A stretch of DNA of 64,000 nucleotides from Rothia mucilaginosa (GTDB lineage: Bacteria > Actinomycetota > Actinomycetes > Actinomycetales > Micrococcaceae), in contig NZ_CABFLY010000003.1 in NCBI RefSeq assembly GCF_901875305.1, forward strand, positions 1-64,000. The letters are read 5' to 3'. The position numbers and the translations under genes were made by a program. Numbering within the stretch: the first letter of the stretch is position 1; every line of letters starts with the position of its first letter. This document shows positions 45,172-56,798 of this stretch, piece after piece. Under the pieces are notes generated by a model. It saw only the letters and a program-made list of their open reading frames with translations. It made no database searches and had not been told where the DNA came from.

Positions 45172-46167
45172 ATGGCAAGCGAAAACTGGCTAACCGACGA
45201 CTTTTATAAGACCCTGGGCGTGAGCGAAGACGCAAGCGAAAGCGACATCAAGAAGGCGTATCGCAAGCTCTCCCGCAAGTACCACCCCGACCTAAACCCC
45301 GACGACAAGCAGGCAGAGAAGAAGTTCAAGGAAATCTCCGAAGCCTACGACGTGCTCTCCGACAAGAAGCAACGCGAAGAATACGACCAGATTCGCCGCT
45401 ACGGCGCATCGGGTATGGGTGCGGGCGGCTTCGGTGGTGGCGGCTTTGGCGGCGGATACCCCGGCGCGGACGCCTTCGGCGGATTCCGCAGCGGCACCAG
45501 CGCCAACATCAACATTGACGACCTGCTCGGCGGCCTGTTCGGTGGAAGCACCGGCGGTAGCCGTCGTCGTCGCTCCGCAGGCTTCACCAGCGCCGACTTT
45601 GGCGGCATGGGAGGCGGCGGCTTCGGCGGCGCACAGCACGCGGCCCCCGAAGAGAGCACCACCAGCACCCGCATTACCCTGGCCCAGGCTTACACCGGCG
45701 CAAACGTAACCGTGTTCCTACCGGATGGCTCCCACACCGAGGCACGCATCCCCGCCGGCATCAAGGACGGCCAGAAGGTGCGTCTGCGCGGCAAGGGCCT
45801 GCACGGCACCGACCTGAAGGTCACCGTGCGAGTCTCGGAGGATTCCGTGTACTCCCGCGAGGGCAACAACCTGATCATGCGCGCCCCCGTCACCCTCGCC
45901 GAGGCCGTTGACGGCGCCGTTATCGAGGTGCCCCTGCCTGACGCATCCACCGTGAAGTTGCGCCTGGCACCCGGCCAGGTCGGCCGCCGACTGCGCGCCA
46001 AGGGCCGCGGCTTCAAGGCTAAGGGTGGCGACGGCGACCTGATGGTCATCCCGGAGATTGTTCTGCCCACCAAGCTGAGTGCAGAAGCACAGGAAGCATT
46101 CGACCAGTTCGTCAAGCTCGCGCCGCAGGAGAACCCCCGCGAAGATTTGCTGAAGAAGGCGAAGTAA
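45172..46167 (+). CDS. dnaJ: DnaJ co-chaperone without zinc finger (CbpA type)
   Basis: A 331-residue J-domain protein. The J domain (residues 8-75) carries the HPD motif in RKYHPDLNP. A Gly/Phe-rich stretch (80-110) and a Gly/Ser-rich section follow, then two beta-sandwich substrate-binding domains (about 165-320) with RIPAGIKDGQKVRLRGKG and RLRAKGRGF. There are no CxxCxGxG motifs, so the zinc-finger region of classical DnaJ is missing. It stimulates DnaK ATPase. It has its own promoter with an HspR-like box and precedes hspR by three bases. Confidence 0.94.
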   Translation: MASENWLTDDFYKTLGVSEDASESDIKKAYRKLSRKYHPDLNPDDKQAEKKFKEISEAYDVLSDKKQREEYDQIRRYGASGMGAGGFGGGGFGGGYPGADAFGGFRSGTSANINIDDLLGGLFGGSTGGSRRRRSAGFTSADFGGMGGGGFGGAQHAAPEESTTSTRITLAQAYTGANVTVFLPDGSHTEARIPAGIKDGQKVRLRGKGLHGTDLKVTVRVSEDSVYSREGNNLIMRAPVTLAEAVDGAVIEVPLPDASTVKLRLAPGQVGRRLRAKGRGFKAKGGDGDLMVIPEIVLPTKLSAEAQEAFDQFVKLAPQENPREDLLKKAK

Positions 46168-46170
46168 ACC

Positions 46171-46641
46171 ATGGCAGCTCGAGAATCATCATCGAAGTCT
46201 CGTCGTAGCGAGCCGCTACACAGCGTAGACCTTCCGGTCTTCGTGATTTCGGTGGCGGCTGAGCTGGCGGGTATGCACCCGCAGACCCTGCGCCAGTACG
46301 ACCGCATCGGCCTGGTTCAGCCCTCGCGTGCGCCCGGTAAGGCGCGCCGCTACTCGCAGCGTGACGTGAACCGTCTGCAGCAGATTCAGCAGCTCTCTCA
46401 GGAGGGTGTCTCTCTGGAGGGTATTCGCCGCATTATTGAGCTGGAGTCCCTTGTGGAGGAGCAGAAGGGCCAGATTGCAGCGTTGCACCGTCAGGTTGAG
46501 GACGCGAAGGTGAAGCTGGGCATGGCGGAGCGTGTGTTCGCCGCCGGTACCAGTGGCGACGTGGTGCATATTGCCCGCGGTACCCGCCCGGCGGCGCGTC
46601 AGCGTTCCTCGGCGGTGGTGCTGTACCGGGAACAGCGCTAA
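46171..46641 (+). CDS. hspR: MerR-family heat-shock repressor HspR
   Basis: A 156-residue regulator. The N-terminal winged helix VFVISVAAELAGMHPQTLRQ and YDRIGLVQPSRAPGKARRYS is the HspR form of the MerR fold. LQQIQQLSQEGVSLEGIRRI and a coiled-coil (LEEQKGQIAALHRQVED) follow. HspR binds HAIR elements, with DnaK as co-repressor in Streptomyces. Exact and degenerate HAIR boxes lie upstream of dnaK and dnaJ, so this gene probably represses its own operon. Confidence 0.95.
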   Translation: MAARESSSKSRRSEPLHSVDLPVFVISVAAELAGMHPQTLRQYDRIGLVQPSRAPGKARRYSQRDVNRLQQIQQLSQEGVSLEGIRRIIELESLVEEQKGQIAALHRQVEDAKVKLGMAERVFAAGTSGDVVHIARGTRPAARQRSSAVVLYREQR

Positions 46642-46791
46642 GCCGGTTACACTGGGATAAACGGCACGGCTGTACTAGCTCGCTTCTAGTTCATTTGAGC
46701 TGGTCAGCCGCCCATAGAGGCTTGTGCGTCTTAGCGTCATGCGGCTCGGAGCTGGGTAGACCCCCGTCCGCGTGCACTCAGGCCCACATAC

Positions 46792-46836
46792 AAGCAGGTG
46801 AGGCTCCCCGAATGATCGGGGAGCCTCACCTGCTTT
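46792..46836. terminator. Bidirectional terminator between hspR and trmB
   Basis: AAGCAGGTGAGGCTCCCC is an exact inverted repeat of GGGGAGCCTCACCTGCTT with a 9-base loop. Confidence 0.92.
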
Positions 46837-46894
46837 ACGTATATTCGCGCTAACCCGCGCTAAGCTGCGCCAACTGATGCCGGCGCTGCCTTGC

Positions 46895-47701
46895 TTACTT
46901 GCGGCGGTAAGTCAGGTCGTGCGCGCGGCGGCCCGCCTCCTGAGCCTTACGCTCAAAGCTGGTGAGGGTACGACCCTCCCAACGCGGAGCCCAACCACCC
47001 AGCGGATCCTCCTCGGTCGCACCGGCGCCGGGGTAAACGTTCTCAAAGTCGGGGTGCGCCTCCAGAACCTCACGCATGACCAGGGCGTACTCCTCCCAGT
47101 CAGTCGCCAGACGCCAAATACCGCCGGGCTTGAGCACGCGCGCAACCTTATCAGCGAATGCCGGGGACACCAGGCGGCGCTTGTGGTGGCGGGACTTGTG
47201 CCAGGGGTCCGGGAAGAATACCCACAGCTCGTCCACGGAGTTCTCCTCAAGCATGTTGTCGAGCAGTTCGGGCGCGTTCGCCTGAGCCACACGCACATTT
47301 TCCACGCCGGCGTTGCCCATCTTCAGCAGCAGGTCCGCGATGCCGGGGGTGTACACCTCAACGGCGAGGAAGTTCGCCTCGGGCATCTCGGTGGCGCGGT
47401 GCACGATTGCCTCACCCAGACCGGAACCAATCTCGACGACCTGGTACGCCTCACGGCCGTAAATCTTAACCGGGTCGAAGGTCGCCTCGGGCGCGACGGA
47501 GGTGTCGGTGCGCAGGCGCGGAATGTCCAGTACGTGGGTGGGGGAGTAGGTGTCCCACGCCTTCTGGCGGCGCGCGGTGAGGCGGTCGCCGCGGCGGACG
47601 AAGGAGTAGGGCTGGCGGAAGAATTCCTCGGGAACCGGCTTCTTGGCCTTCTCTTCGGTGGATTCGGGTGCCTGGCTAGGCTGCGTGTTCTCAGTAGACA
47701 T
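46895..47701 (-). CDS. trmB: tRNA (guanine-N7-)-methyltransferase TrmB
   Basis: A 268-residue enzyme that methylates G46 in the tRNA variable loop using SAM. Motifs: QVVEIGSGLGEAIVHRA for SAM binding, ELWVFFPDPWHKSRHHKRRL (residues near 170), which is the TrmB signature, and GGIWRLATDWEEYA. The N-terminal 30 residues are a Glu/Pro/Lys-rich extension. ATG 47701 is the plausible start. Monocistronic. Confidence 0.96.
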   Translation of the reverse strand: MSTENTQPSQAPESTEEKAKKPVPEEFFRQPYSFVRRGDRLTARRQKAWDTYSPTHVLDIPRLRTDTSVAPEATFDPVKIYGREAYQVVEIGSGLGEAIVHRATEMPEANFLAVEVYTPGIADLLLKMGNAGVENVRVAQANAPELLDNMLEENSVDELWVFFPDPWHKSRHHKRRLVSPAFADKVARVLKPGGIWRLATDWEEYALVMREVLEAHPDFENVYPGAGATEEDPLGGWAPRWEGRTLTSFERKAQEAGRRAHDLTYRRK

Positions 47702-47795
47702 ACCTAAAAGAATAGCGCAGGGCCGCTGTACTGTGCGGTTTCAGGACGGTCGGGTGTGCGCCGGTCTGTGACGTGTGGAAATCCGGCGCGCATGC

Positions 47796-47836
47796 AAAAG
47801 CGCGGCGGGAACCGGATGATTCCCACCGCGCTAAAG
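47796..47836 (-). terminator. Terminator after the DoxX gene
   Basis: On the minus strand AGCGCGGTGGGAA pairs with TTCCCGCCGCGCT, followed by TTT. Confidence 0.88.
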
Positions 47837-47871
47837 AGAGGTTGCTTGAGGAGTGAGTGAAGAGGAGGGCC

Positions 47872-48270
47872 TTACTTCTTGGAACCCAGCAGGGCCAGGC
47901 CTGCGCCGAGCATCACGATGTTGTTTGCGAGCTGCTGGCCGTCCTGGGTGGGGCGGAAGTACTTGTCGTGCATGTCCGGGTTGCGGAAGTACATGGTCAT
48001 CAGGTTTGCCGCGAATGCGGTCAGGCCTGCGCCCGCCAGGCGCGCGGGGATGAAGGGGGTCAGCAGGGTCGCGCCGAGGGCGGTCTCTGCGCCGGAGATG
48101 AGCTTGCCGAAGGTTGCTGCATCCAGCTTAGCGACGGCGGGAACACCGGTTGCCGCCATCTGCTGCAGGAAGGCGTAGGTGCCTTCGTCTGCTGTGAGCT
48201 TCTTGACGCCTGCGTCGAGGATGAGTGCGCCGGCGGTGAGACGGAGTGCTACGTTGGAGAACTTGCTCAT
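47872..48270 (-). CDS. DoxX-like small membrane protein
   Basis: A 132-residue protein with about four membrane helices and the DoxX pattern LRLTAGALILDAGVKKL at the start, then GAETALGATLL, LTAFAANLMTMYFRNPD, and a final LANNIVMLGAGLALLG. DoxX proteins are often induced by thiol or oxidative stress. The role here is unknown. GAAGGACAC before the ATG supports the start. A perfect palindromic operator lies about 50 bases upstream. Confidence 0.9.
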   Translation of the reverse strand: MSKFSNVALRLTAGALILDAGVKKLTADEGTYAFLQQMAATGVPAVAKLDAATFGKLISGAETALGATLLTPFIPARLAGAGLTAFAANLMTMYFRNPDMHDKYFRPTQDGQQLANNIVMLGAGLALLGSKK

Positions 48271-48319
48271 TGTTGTGTCCTTCTGTTCTTCGGTTGGTCG
48301 GTTAGGTTTTTGTTTGAAT

Positions 48320-48335
48320 GGTTACTACTGTAACC
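48320..48335. promoter_or_regulatory. Palindromic operator of the DoxX gene
   Basis: GGTTAC-TACT-GTAACC is a perfect dyad. Upstream of it, on the minus strand, ACTTTACAA occurs twice about 15 bases apart. The position fits a repressor site over the promoter, but the regulator is not identified. Confidence 0.55.
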
Positions 48336-48748
48336 CTAATCTATTGCATTGTAAAGTTTTCTTTGTAAAGTTTCTTAATTTTTGAAACCCCGGAAATAGC
48401 TCGCAGGTCAAAGGGCGAGGGTGATGCAGAGCCTGCATTAGGTGAAACCTCGTGGCTTTTCAGAGGCGTGCTGCGTCTCAAAATTCTGCTCCTGTTGGGT
48501 TCTGTGTGCTTGCGTGGATACGAGGGGGTAAAATTTGAGATTATGCATTCTCTGCATATTCCTCACTGGTGATACAAGTCCCAGGCAGACCTGTGCCATC
48601 AGAGTTCGCCTGCCCGAGCACGCCACGCAGACCACATCAATGCGAGGTGGTTCGCCTTGCGCCCCGTTCAGGAATATGCGTGAATACCAGCCACCCGGAA
48701 TTGCCCCGAGATATCACCAGGGCGAACCGACGCAGAAAAGAGGAATAC

Positions 48749-50218
48749 GTGACACAGCAGCCAACGCCGCATAACTCCGTCACCGGCCTAGACTCCGAAG
48801 CAGAGCACTCCAAGCTCCAGCGCGGACTCAGCTACCGACACATCCAGCTGATTGCCATCGGCGGCGCCATTGGTACCGGCCTCTTCCTCGGCTCGGCGAA
48901 GACTATCGCCCTGACTGGCCCGTCTATCGTCTTTGTCTATGCGATTATCGGCAGCGTTATCTACTTTGTTTTGCGTGCCATGGGTGAGATTCTGCTTTCA
49001 AACCCTAAGTACAAGTCCTTTACCGACTTCATTACCGACATTCTCGGCCTGCGTGCCGGATTCTTCGTCGGCTGGTCGTACTGGTTCTTCTGGGTGGTCA
49101 CCGGCATTGCGGACGTCATCGCGATTACCGGCTACGTGCAATACTGGCTACCGGGCTTGCCCAAATTCATCCCGGCACTCGTAGTCATCGTGGCACTACT
49201 ACTGCTGAACCTGCCCTCGGTGAAGAACTTCGGCGAAATCGAATTCTGGTTTGCCGTCATTAAGATCGTCGCCATTGTCGCACTCATTATTGTTGGTGCA
49301 CTCATGGTGGCATTCAGCTTCACCAGCCCCGATGGCACCACCGCATCTCTGCGGCACCTGTGGGATCACCCCGGCCCCTCCGGTAGCGGTATCTTTACCC
49401 AGGGTGTGACCGGCTTCCTAGGTTCCTTCCAGATTGCACTCTTCGCCTTCGTGGGCGCCGAGCTCGTTGGTACGGCTGTGGCTGAAACCAAGCACCCCGA
49501 GCGCACCCTGCCCAAGGCTATTAACGCTGTGCCCTTCCGCATTGCGCTCTTCTATGCTGTGCCGCTGCTGACCATCCTGGCCGTGACCCCCTGGGATAAG
49601 CTGGATAAGTCGATGAGCCCCTTCGTTGGCATGTTCTCCCTGGCGGGTATTGGTATTGCCGCGTCGCTGGTGAACTTCGTGGTGCTGACCTCTGCGGCGT
49701 CCTCGGCGAACTCTGGTATTTTCTCGACCTCTCGCATGGTGTACGGTCTGGCGCATGACGGTGCGGCCCCCTCCGCTTTGGGTAAGCTCACCAAGAACGG
49801 TGTGCCCGCCAACGCTCTGTACCTGACCACCGTGCTGCTACTGTTCAGCCTGGTCATGCTGTATGCGGGCAACGGCATTATGGAGGCGTTCACCGTGGTG
49901 ACCTCCGTGGCCTCGATTATGGGTATCTTCACCTGGAGCATGATTCTTGTTTCGTACCTGGTGTACCGCAAGAAGTTCCCCGAGCGCCACGCAGCATCCC
50001 AGTACAAGATGCCCTGGGGTATCGGTATGAGCTGGTTTGGCCTGGTCTTCTTTGCTGTCATGCTGTACGCCCTGAGTCTGTACCCGGATACCGGTATTGG
50101 TCTGGCGCTGAGCCCCGTCTGGTTCATCGCTTTGGGTATTGGCTATGAGATTCTGACTCGCCACCATGCGGCGAAGCGCGCTCGCGCCGAGGCGTCTGAA
50201 GGAGCCGCTCAGAAGTAG
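48749..50218 (+). CDS. APC-family amino-acid permease 1 (CycA-like)
   Basis: A 489-residue transporter with 12 membrane spans and the amino-acid permease signature RHIQLIAIGGAIGTGLFLGS at residues 30-50. The SIVFVYAIIGSVIYFVLRAMGE and FWVVTGIADVIAITGYVQYW segments follow, split as SIVFVYAIIGS and FWVVTGIADVIA. It most resembles D-serine/D-alanine/glycine (CycA) permeases; specificity is inferred. GTG 48749 after AGAGGAA is the start, and the longer frame from 48569 is unlikely. A terminator follows, then a close paralogue, so the pair arose by tandem duplication. Confidence 0.9.
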   Translation: MTQQPTPHNSVTGLDSEAEHSKLQRGLSYRHIQLIAIGGAIGTGLFLGSAKTIALTGPSIVFVYAIIGSVIYFVLRAMGEILLSNPKYKSFTDFITDILGLRAGFFVGWSYWFFWVVTGIADVIAITGYVQYWLPGLPKFIPALVVIVALLLLNLPSVKNFGEIEFWFAVIKIVAIVALIIVGALMVAFSFTSPDGTTASLRHLWDHPGPSGSGIFTQGVTGFLGSFQIALFAFVGAELVGTAVAETKHPERTLPKAINAVPFRIALFYAVPLLTILAVTPWDKLDKSMSPFVGMFSLAGIGIAASLVNFVVLTSAASSANSGIFSTSRMVYGLAHDGAAPSALGKLTKNGVPANALYLTTVLLLFSLVMLYAGNGIMEAFTVVTSVASIMGIFTWSMILVSYLVYRKKFPERHAASQYKMPWGIGMSWFGLVFFAVMLYALSLYPDTGIGLALSPVWFIALGIGYEILTRHHAAKRARAEASEGAAQK

Positions 50219-50251
50219 TCTGCGTCGCCGCATCTCATCGCTGTCTTTACG

Positions 50252-50293
50252 CCTTGCCCCCGTATTCATTCTGGATGCGGGGGCAAGGTTTTT
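50252..50293 (+). terminator. Terminator after permease 1
   Basis: CCTTGCCCCCG pairs with CGGGGGCAAGG, followed by five T residues. Confidence 0.92.
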
Positions 50294-50400
50294 CTGCGTT
50301 TATTGGCCCCCAACAAAGGCGATATGGTGACTTGCGCGATAGATTTGCGACACACCAAGAGGCGAAAAATATGTCATTCTTCATTCAAAGCGTGTAGAAT

Positions 50401-50416
50401 ATCTATCCAAATAGAT
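50401..50416. promoter_or_regulatory. Inverted repeat at the permease 2 promoter
   Basis: ATCTAT-CCAA-ATAGAT is a perfect dyad, starting just after a TGTAGAAT extended -10 element (50393-50400). Its position at the transcription start fits a repressor site. Confidence 0.5.
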
Positions 50417-50560
50417 GTGAAAGCTCCCAGAGGTCGTCGCATTGGGTGATGTTCGAACTCACCCCGAATGCGGTGCAAATCAGGGTTGAGCGCATCGTTC
50501 GCCCCGAAAGCCGGGGCTACCCCGCATGAACAATGGTTGCATATCTATACGCGAAGACTG
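50417..50560 (+). other. Structured leader of permease 2
   Basis: CGCATT-GGGTGA (from about 50438) pairs with TCACCC-AATGCG (to about 50472), and GCCCCG pairs with CGGGGC near 50503-50518. No riboswitch signature was recognised. Confidence 0.35.
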
Positions 50561-50635
50561 TCGGATACCGCAAAAGTTTCACATTCGCCGTGCACCATGT
50601 ACGCTACGGGGCCTATCCGCAGAAAAGAGGACGTC

Positions 50636-52111
50636 GTGACCGAGCACAACCAAGCCGCCGTCACCCCCGAAGTTCCCGAACAGGCGGAGCGCCTGCACCG
50701 CGGTCTGAGCAACCGACATATTCAGCTCATCGCCATCGGCGGTGCCATCGGCACCGGCCTTTTCATGGGATCCGGCCGAGCCATCTCCGTGGCTGGTCCC
50801 TCCGTCATTTTTGTGTACCTGCTCATCGGCGCCGTCATCTTCCTGGTACTGCGTGCCATGGGTGAAATCCTGCTGTCGAACCTGCACTACAAGTCCTTCT
50901 CGGACTTCACCACCGACCTGTGCGGCCCTATGGCCGGTTTCTTCCTCGGATGGTCGTACTGGTTCATGTGGGTGGTGACCGCCGTTGCGGACATCATCGC
51001 AATCGTCGGCTACCTGCGTCTGTGGTGGCCCGACCTGCAAGCCTGGATACCGGCCCTCGCCGTCATCGGCGTTCTGCTGACCCTGAACCTGGTGTCCGTG
51101 AAGAACTTCGGCGAAATCGAATTCTGGTTCTCCATGATTAAGATCGTCGCCATCGTTGCCCTGATTATTGTTGGTGGCGCCATGGTCGCTATCGGCTTCA
51201 CCTCACCCAGCGGCGCGCAGGCATCCGTCGCAAACCTCTGGAATGACGGCGGCATGTTCCCGAACCACTTCATCGGCTTCCTCGGCGCATTCCAGATTGC
51301 CGTCTTCGCGTTCATGGGCTCCGAGCTGGTCGGTACCACCGCCGCAGAAACCCAGGACCCCGAAAAGACCCTGCCCAGGGCAATCAACGCCGTGCCGGTA
51401 CGTATTATGGTCTTCTACGTGGGTGCGCTCGTCACCATCCTGATGGTTACCCCCTGGCGCCTCGTCAGCCCCGATAAGAGCCCCTTCGTGGCCATGTTCA
51501 CCCTGGCGGGCTTGGGTATCGCCGCGCACATCATCAACTTCGTGGTGATTACCAGCGCAACCTCCTCGGCGAACTCCGGTATTTTCTCGACCTCGCGCAT
51601 GGCCTTTGGCCTGGCCCGCGAACGTAGCGCCCCCGCGTTCCTGGGCAAGGTTTCCAAGGCTGGTGTGCCGCGTAACGCCCTGTTCCTCTCCGCGGTGATG
51701 CTATTGTCATCCCTCGTGCTGCTCTACGCCGGTGACTCCATCTCCCGCGCCTTCAACCTGGTCACCACCGTGGCGGCGGTTCTGGTGATTTTTGCGTGGA
51801 CCATGATTATGGTCAGCTACCTGATGTACCGCAAGAAGTTCCCGGCACGCCACGAGAAGTCGCACTTCCGCCTCCCCGGTGGTCTGTTCTCGGCATGGTT
51901 GACGCTGGCATTCTTCGCCTTCACCATTGGTGTTCTGACCATGGACGAAGAAACCCTCTTGGGTCTGCTCGCCATGCCGGTCTGGTTCGCGATTCTTGGT
52001 ATTGGCTGGTTCTTCAAGCGCCGCGCTGATGCTCGCCGAGAACAGGCGATTTCGACCCGCACCGCACAGATTGCGATTGTGGAGGCGTCCGAAATCTTCT
52101 CGGCACGCTAG
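50636..52111 (+). CDS. APC-family amino-acid permease 2 (CycA-like)
   Basis: A 491-residue paralogue of the preceding permease, with the same signature RHIQLIAIGGAIGTGLFMGS, LVSVKNFGEIEFWFSMIKIV and GIFSTSRMAFGLARE, and a longer charged C-terminus. Twelve spans are expected. Substrate differences from permease 1 are likely, since membrane segments 3-5 and the loop near GVPRNALF differ. GTG 50636 after AGAGGAC parallels the start of permease 1. It has its own promoter, structured leader and terminator. Confidence 0.9.
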   Translation: MTEHNQAAVTPEVPEQAERLHRGLSNRHIQLIAIGGAIGTGLFMGSGRAISVAGPSVIFVYLLIGAVIFLVLRAMGEILLSNLHYKSFSDFTTDLCGPMAGFFLGWSYWFMWVVTAVADIIAIVGYLRLWWPDLQAWIPALAVIGVLLTLNLVSVKNFGEIEFWFSMIKIVAIVALIIVGGAMVAIGFTSPSGAQASVANLWNDGGMFPNHFIGFLGAFQIAVFAFMGSELVGTTAAETQDPEKTLPRAINAVPVRIMVFYVGALVTILMVTPWRLVSPDKSPFVAMFTLAGLGIAAHIINFVVITSATSSANSGIFSTSRMAFGLARERSAPAFLGKVSKAGVPRNALFLSAVMLLSSLVLLYAGDSISRAFNLVTTVAAVLVIFAWTMIMVSYLMYRKKFPARHEKSHFRLPGGLFSAWLTLAFFAFTIGVLTMDEETLLGLLAMPVWFAILGIGWFFKRRADARREQAISTRTAQIAIVEASEIFSAR

Positions 52112-52137
52112 GCCTTACTGGCTACCCGCGCAGGCGT

Positions 52138-52186
52138 AAAGCCCGCGTCTCCTACTCCTTGGGGGGGTGGAGGACGCGGGCTTTTG
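52138..52186 (+). terminator. Terminator after permease 2
   Basis: AAAGCCCGCGTC-TCC pairs with GGA-GGACGCGGGCTTTT. The loop contains a seven-G run. Confidence 0.9.
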
Positions 52187-52241
52187 TCATCTGTAGGATC
52201 CCTGATTTAGGGAATCCTCGGGGCGCAGAGAAGGCGGCCTT

Positions 52242-53762
52242 TTAGAGGGAGGCGGCTTCCGCCTCTTCCGTCAGCGGCTCCTCGGTGTCATCGGTGCGGT
52301 AGAAATCCCAGCGTTCGCAGCCGCAGCCGCAACGCATCGCCTCAACGACGGCGGAGGCGGCCTCCAGCGGGTCGAGCACGTGCAGGTTCCAGCGAGGATG
52401 CGCCGGTACCGGTCGCCTCCAGCCGTGCTGTTGCAGAAACTCGGGGTTGAAGGCGGGGAGCGCCTCGGTGGTGGTTTCAAGTTCGCAGAGGAAGCCGGTG
52501 GGGGAGCGGAAGACCGTCACCACGGGGGTTGGGTCGGCCTCTTCGAGGGTTGGGCCGTCGAAGAAGTAGTAGGTGCCTAGGCGGCGGCTCCAGGGTAGCT
52601 GCGCTAGGCGCTCGCCGAAGACCTCTACCGCCTGCTCCCACTGGGCGCGGTGGTATGCGGCCAGGTCGGTGTGGGCGGTTTGTACCACGCCGATGCCGTG
52701 TTCGGTGAGTTCGCGGGCGCTGAGTCGCGTTGGCTCTGCGGGGGTGTCCTCCGAGGGGTCTTCTACAGCGTTTGTGGGTGATTCTTCGGTGGCGTCTAGT
52801 TCAGCGTCGAGAAGTTCTACGTCCCTAGTGGTGTCTAGCTCGGCCGCGGTAGCTTTAGCCTCCTCCCTCGTCCACAGGAGTAGTTCGCGGGCAATCTGAG
52901 CGCGGCCGCGGTGCAAGGCCACCTGCCAGGATCCGTACTTAGCGCGCACCGAGCCCAGGAGCGGAACCTCGCCCATGAGCGTGGGGATGGTCGACCAGTA
53001 ACCGTAATTCAGAACTGTCGGCTCGCGGTCGTATCGGGCGCAATAGCTGAGGAACAGGCTCAGGGTCTTGGCAGCAAAATCCTTAGGGACAGCGGCGGCA
53101 TCAATATGCCAGCCCTGTTCCAGTGCTTCCGTTGGGCAGATGCCGGTGCGGAGCATGGCAAGGGACCAGCCGCCGTCACCGAGCTGGTCGCTTAGAGTCT
53201 GTGCGGGGGCAGGCCAGGCGGAGTCGCCTTGCATGCTGGTGGCCAGTAACGCGTATAGCCTGTTGTCTTCGGTGCCGCGTTGCGTCAACTCTTCGAGGGT
53301 CTGCGCGTAGGTTTCCTCTTCCAACTGGGCATAGGGGTGTTCGGCGAGGTACTTCAGGGCCGCGCCAATTTTTGCCAGGATAAGAGCTATGTCTTCGCCG
53401 GTGAATCGGCGGGCCTCTAGCGCCGGGGGCAGGTCATGGATTATGTCACATTCGAGAAAGAGGGCCGAGTACTCTGGCTCGGGAGCCAGGTCGTAGGCCT
53501 CCGCGAAGGCGTACCAGAGGCCGCACGCGAGCACCATGTAATTCGGGGCGGCGGCGGTGACCGGGCCGAACTGCCAGATTCCGGAGTTCAGAGCGTAGTC
53601 GAGGTGCGTCTTGTTGATGCGCGGGTATAGAAAGCTGAGGTGGCGGAAAACCTGGGTGGGGGTTAGCCCCAGGGCGGCAAGTTCGGCGATGAGCTCCGCG
53701 TACTCGTTGTGAAAATCTAAGTAGCCCTCGGGGGCGTCGGCTAGCGCGGTATGTTCGCGCAT
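52242..53762 (-). CDS. Uncharacterised acidic protein
   Basis: A 506-residue cytoplasmic protein that I do not recognise. The N-terminal 300 residues are mostly helical, with aromatic-rich segments such as HLSFLYPRINKTHLDYAL and LACGLWYAFAEAYDL. A Glu/Asp/Thr-rich linker occupies about 320-360. The C-terminal part contains WSRRLGTYYFFDGPTLEE and ends with a cysteine cluster MRCGCGCERWDFYR that could bind metal. There is no signal peptide. AGAGGGATTC before ATG 53762 supports the start, shortening the open frame that reaches 53876. No partner gene is adjacent. Confidence 0.75.
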   Translation of the reverse strand: MREHTALADAPEGYLDFHNEYAELIAELAALGLTPTQVFRHLSFLYPRINKTHLDYALNSGIWQFGPVTAAAPNYMVLACGLWYAFAEAYDLAPEPEYSALFLECDIIHDLPPALEARRFTGEDIALILAKIGAALKYLAEHPYAQLEEETYAQTLEELTQRGTEDNRLYALLATSMQGDSAWPAPAQTLSDQLGDGGWSLAMLRTGICPTEALEQGWHIDAAAVPKDFAAKTLSLFLSYCARYDREPTVLNYGYWSTIPTLMGEVPLLGSVRAKYGSWQVALHRGRAQIARELLLWTREEAKATAAELDTTRDVELLDAELDATEESPTNAVEDPSEDTPAEPTRLSARELTEHGIGVVQTAHTDLAAYHRAQWEQAVEVFGERLAQLPWSRRLGTYYFFDGPTLEEADPTPVVTVFRSPTGFLCELETTTEALPAFNPEFLQQHGWRRPVPAHPRWNLHVLDPLEAASAVVEAMRCGCGCERWDFYRTDDTEEPLTEEAEAASL

Positions 53763-54112
53763 GAATCCCTCTTTCTTCTGCAGGCGGGCGGCGCATCGTC
53801 GTACCGTGCCGTCGCACCCTATATTTCTGCGGGCAGAATAGGTCGTGCGGGCGGTGATACCGCCCCCAATCTGCATAAAAGCGAGAAAAATTTTAAAAAA
53901 TGTATCCTTTTATTTCAAAAATAAGTGAACGGTATGTACGTGTTCAAGCGGCGGGGCCAATAATCACTCAACTAACCAAAAGATGACACGGACAGCGGCA
54001 CGATGCCCCCAAAAGATGCAGAACAGCCCCATCTCTGCATGTGAGTGGGCTCTGCAGCAACCTCCGCTGACTCGGCTCCCGGAGAGTCGGCGAAATATGC
54101 GAAACTGGAAGG
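53763..54112. other. Intergenic region upstream of tex
   Basis: An AT-rich stretch (53885-53940) is probably the divergent promoter region. I see no RNA gene, repeat or strong hairpin. Confidence 0.5.
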
Positions 54113-56596
<2,484 letters not shown>

Positions 56597-56721
56597 CCGG
56601 CAAAAACTGACGGGTGAAAGCTAGTTGCCGAGCGCTCGCCGGAAGGCCAGCCAATCCGAGAATGAGCGTTCGCTAAAGCCGGTCTCCCAAAGCCCGAAAA
56701 GCCGCGTCGTAAGGGCGCGCA

Positions 56722-56762
56722 AAAGCCCCGACAAACATCATCCGTGCCTGTCGGGGCTTTAT
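56722..56762. terminator. Bidirectional terminator between tex and the aldo/keto reductase gene
   Basis: AAAGCCCCGACA is an exact inverted repeat of TGTCGGGGCTTT with a 15-base loop. Confidence 0.9.
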
Positions 56763-56798
56763 TGAGGTGTGTTTCGAGCTATACGCCCCGGCTACACC

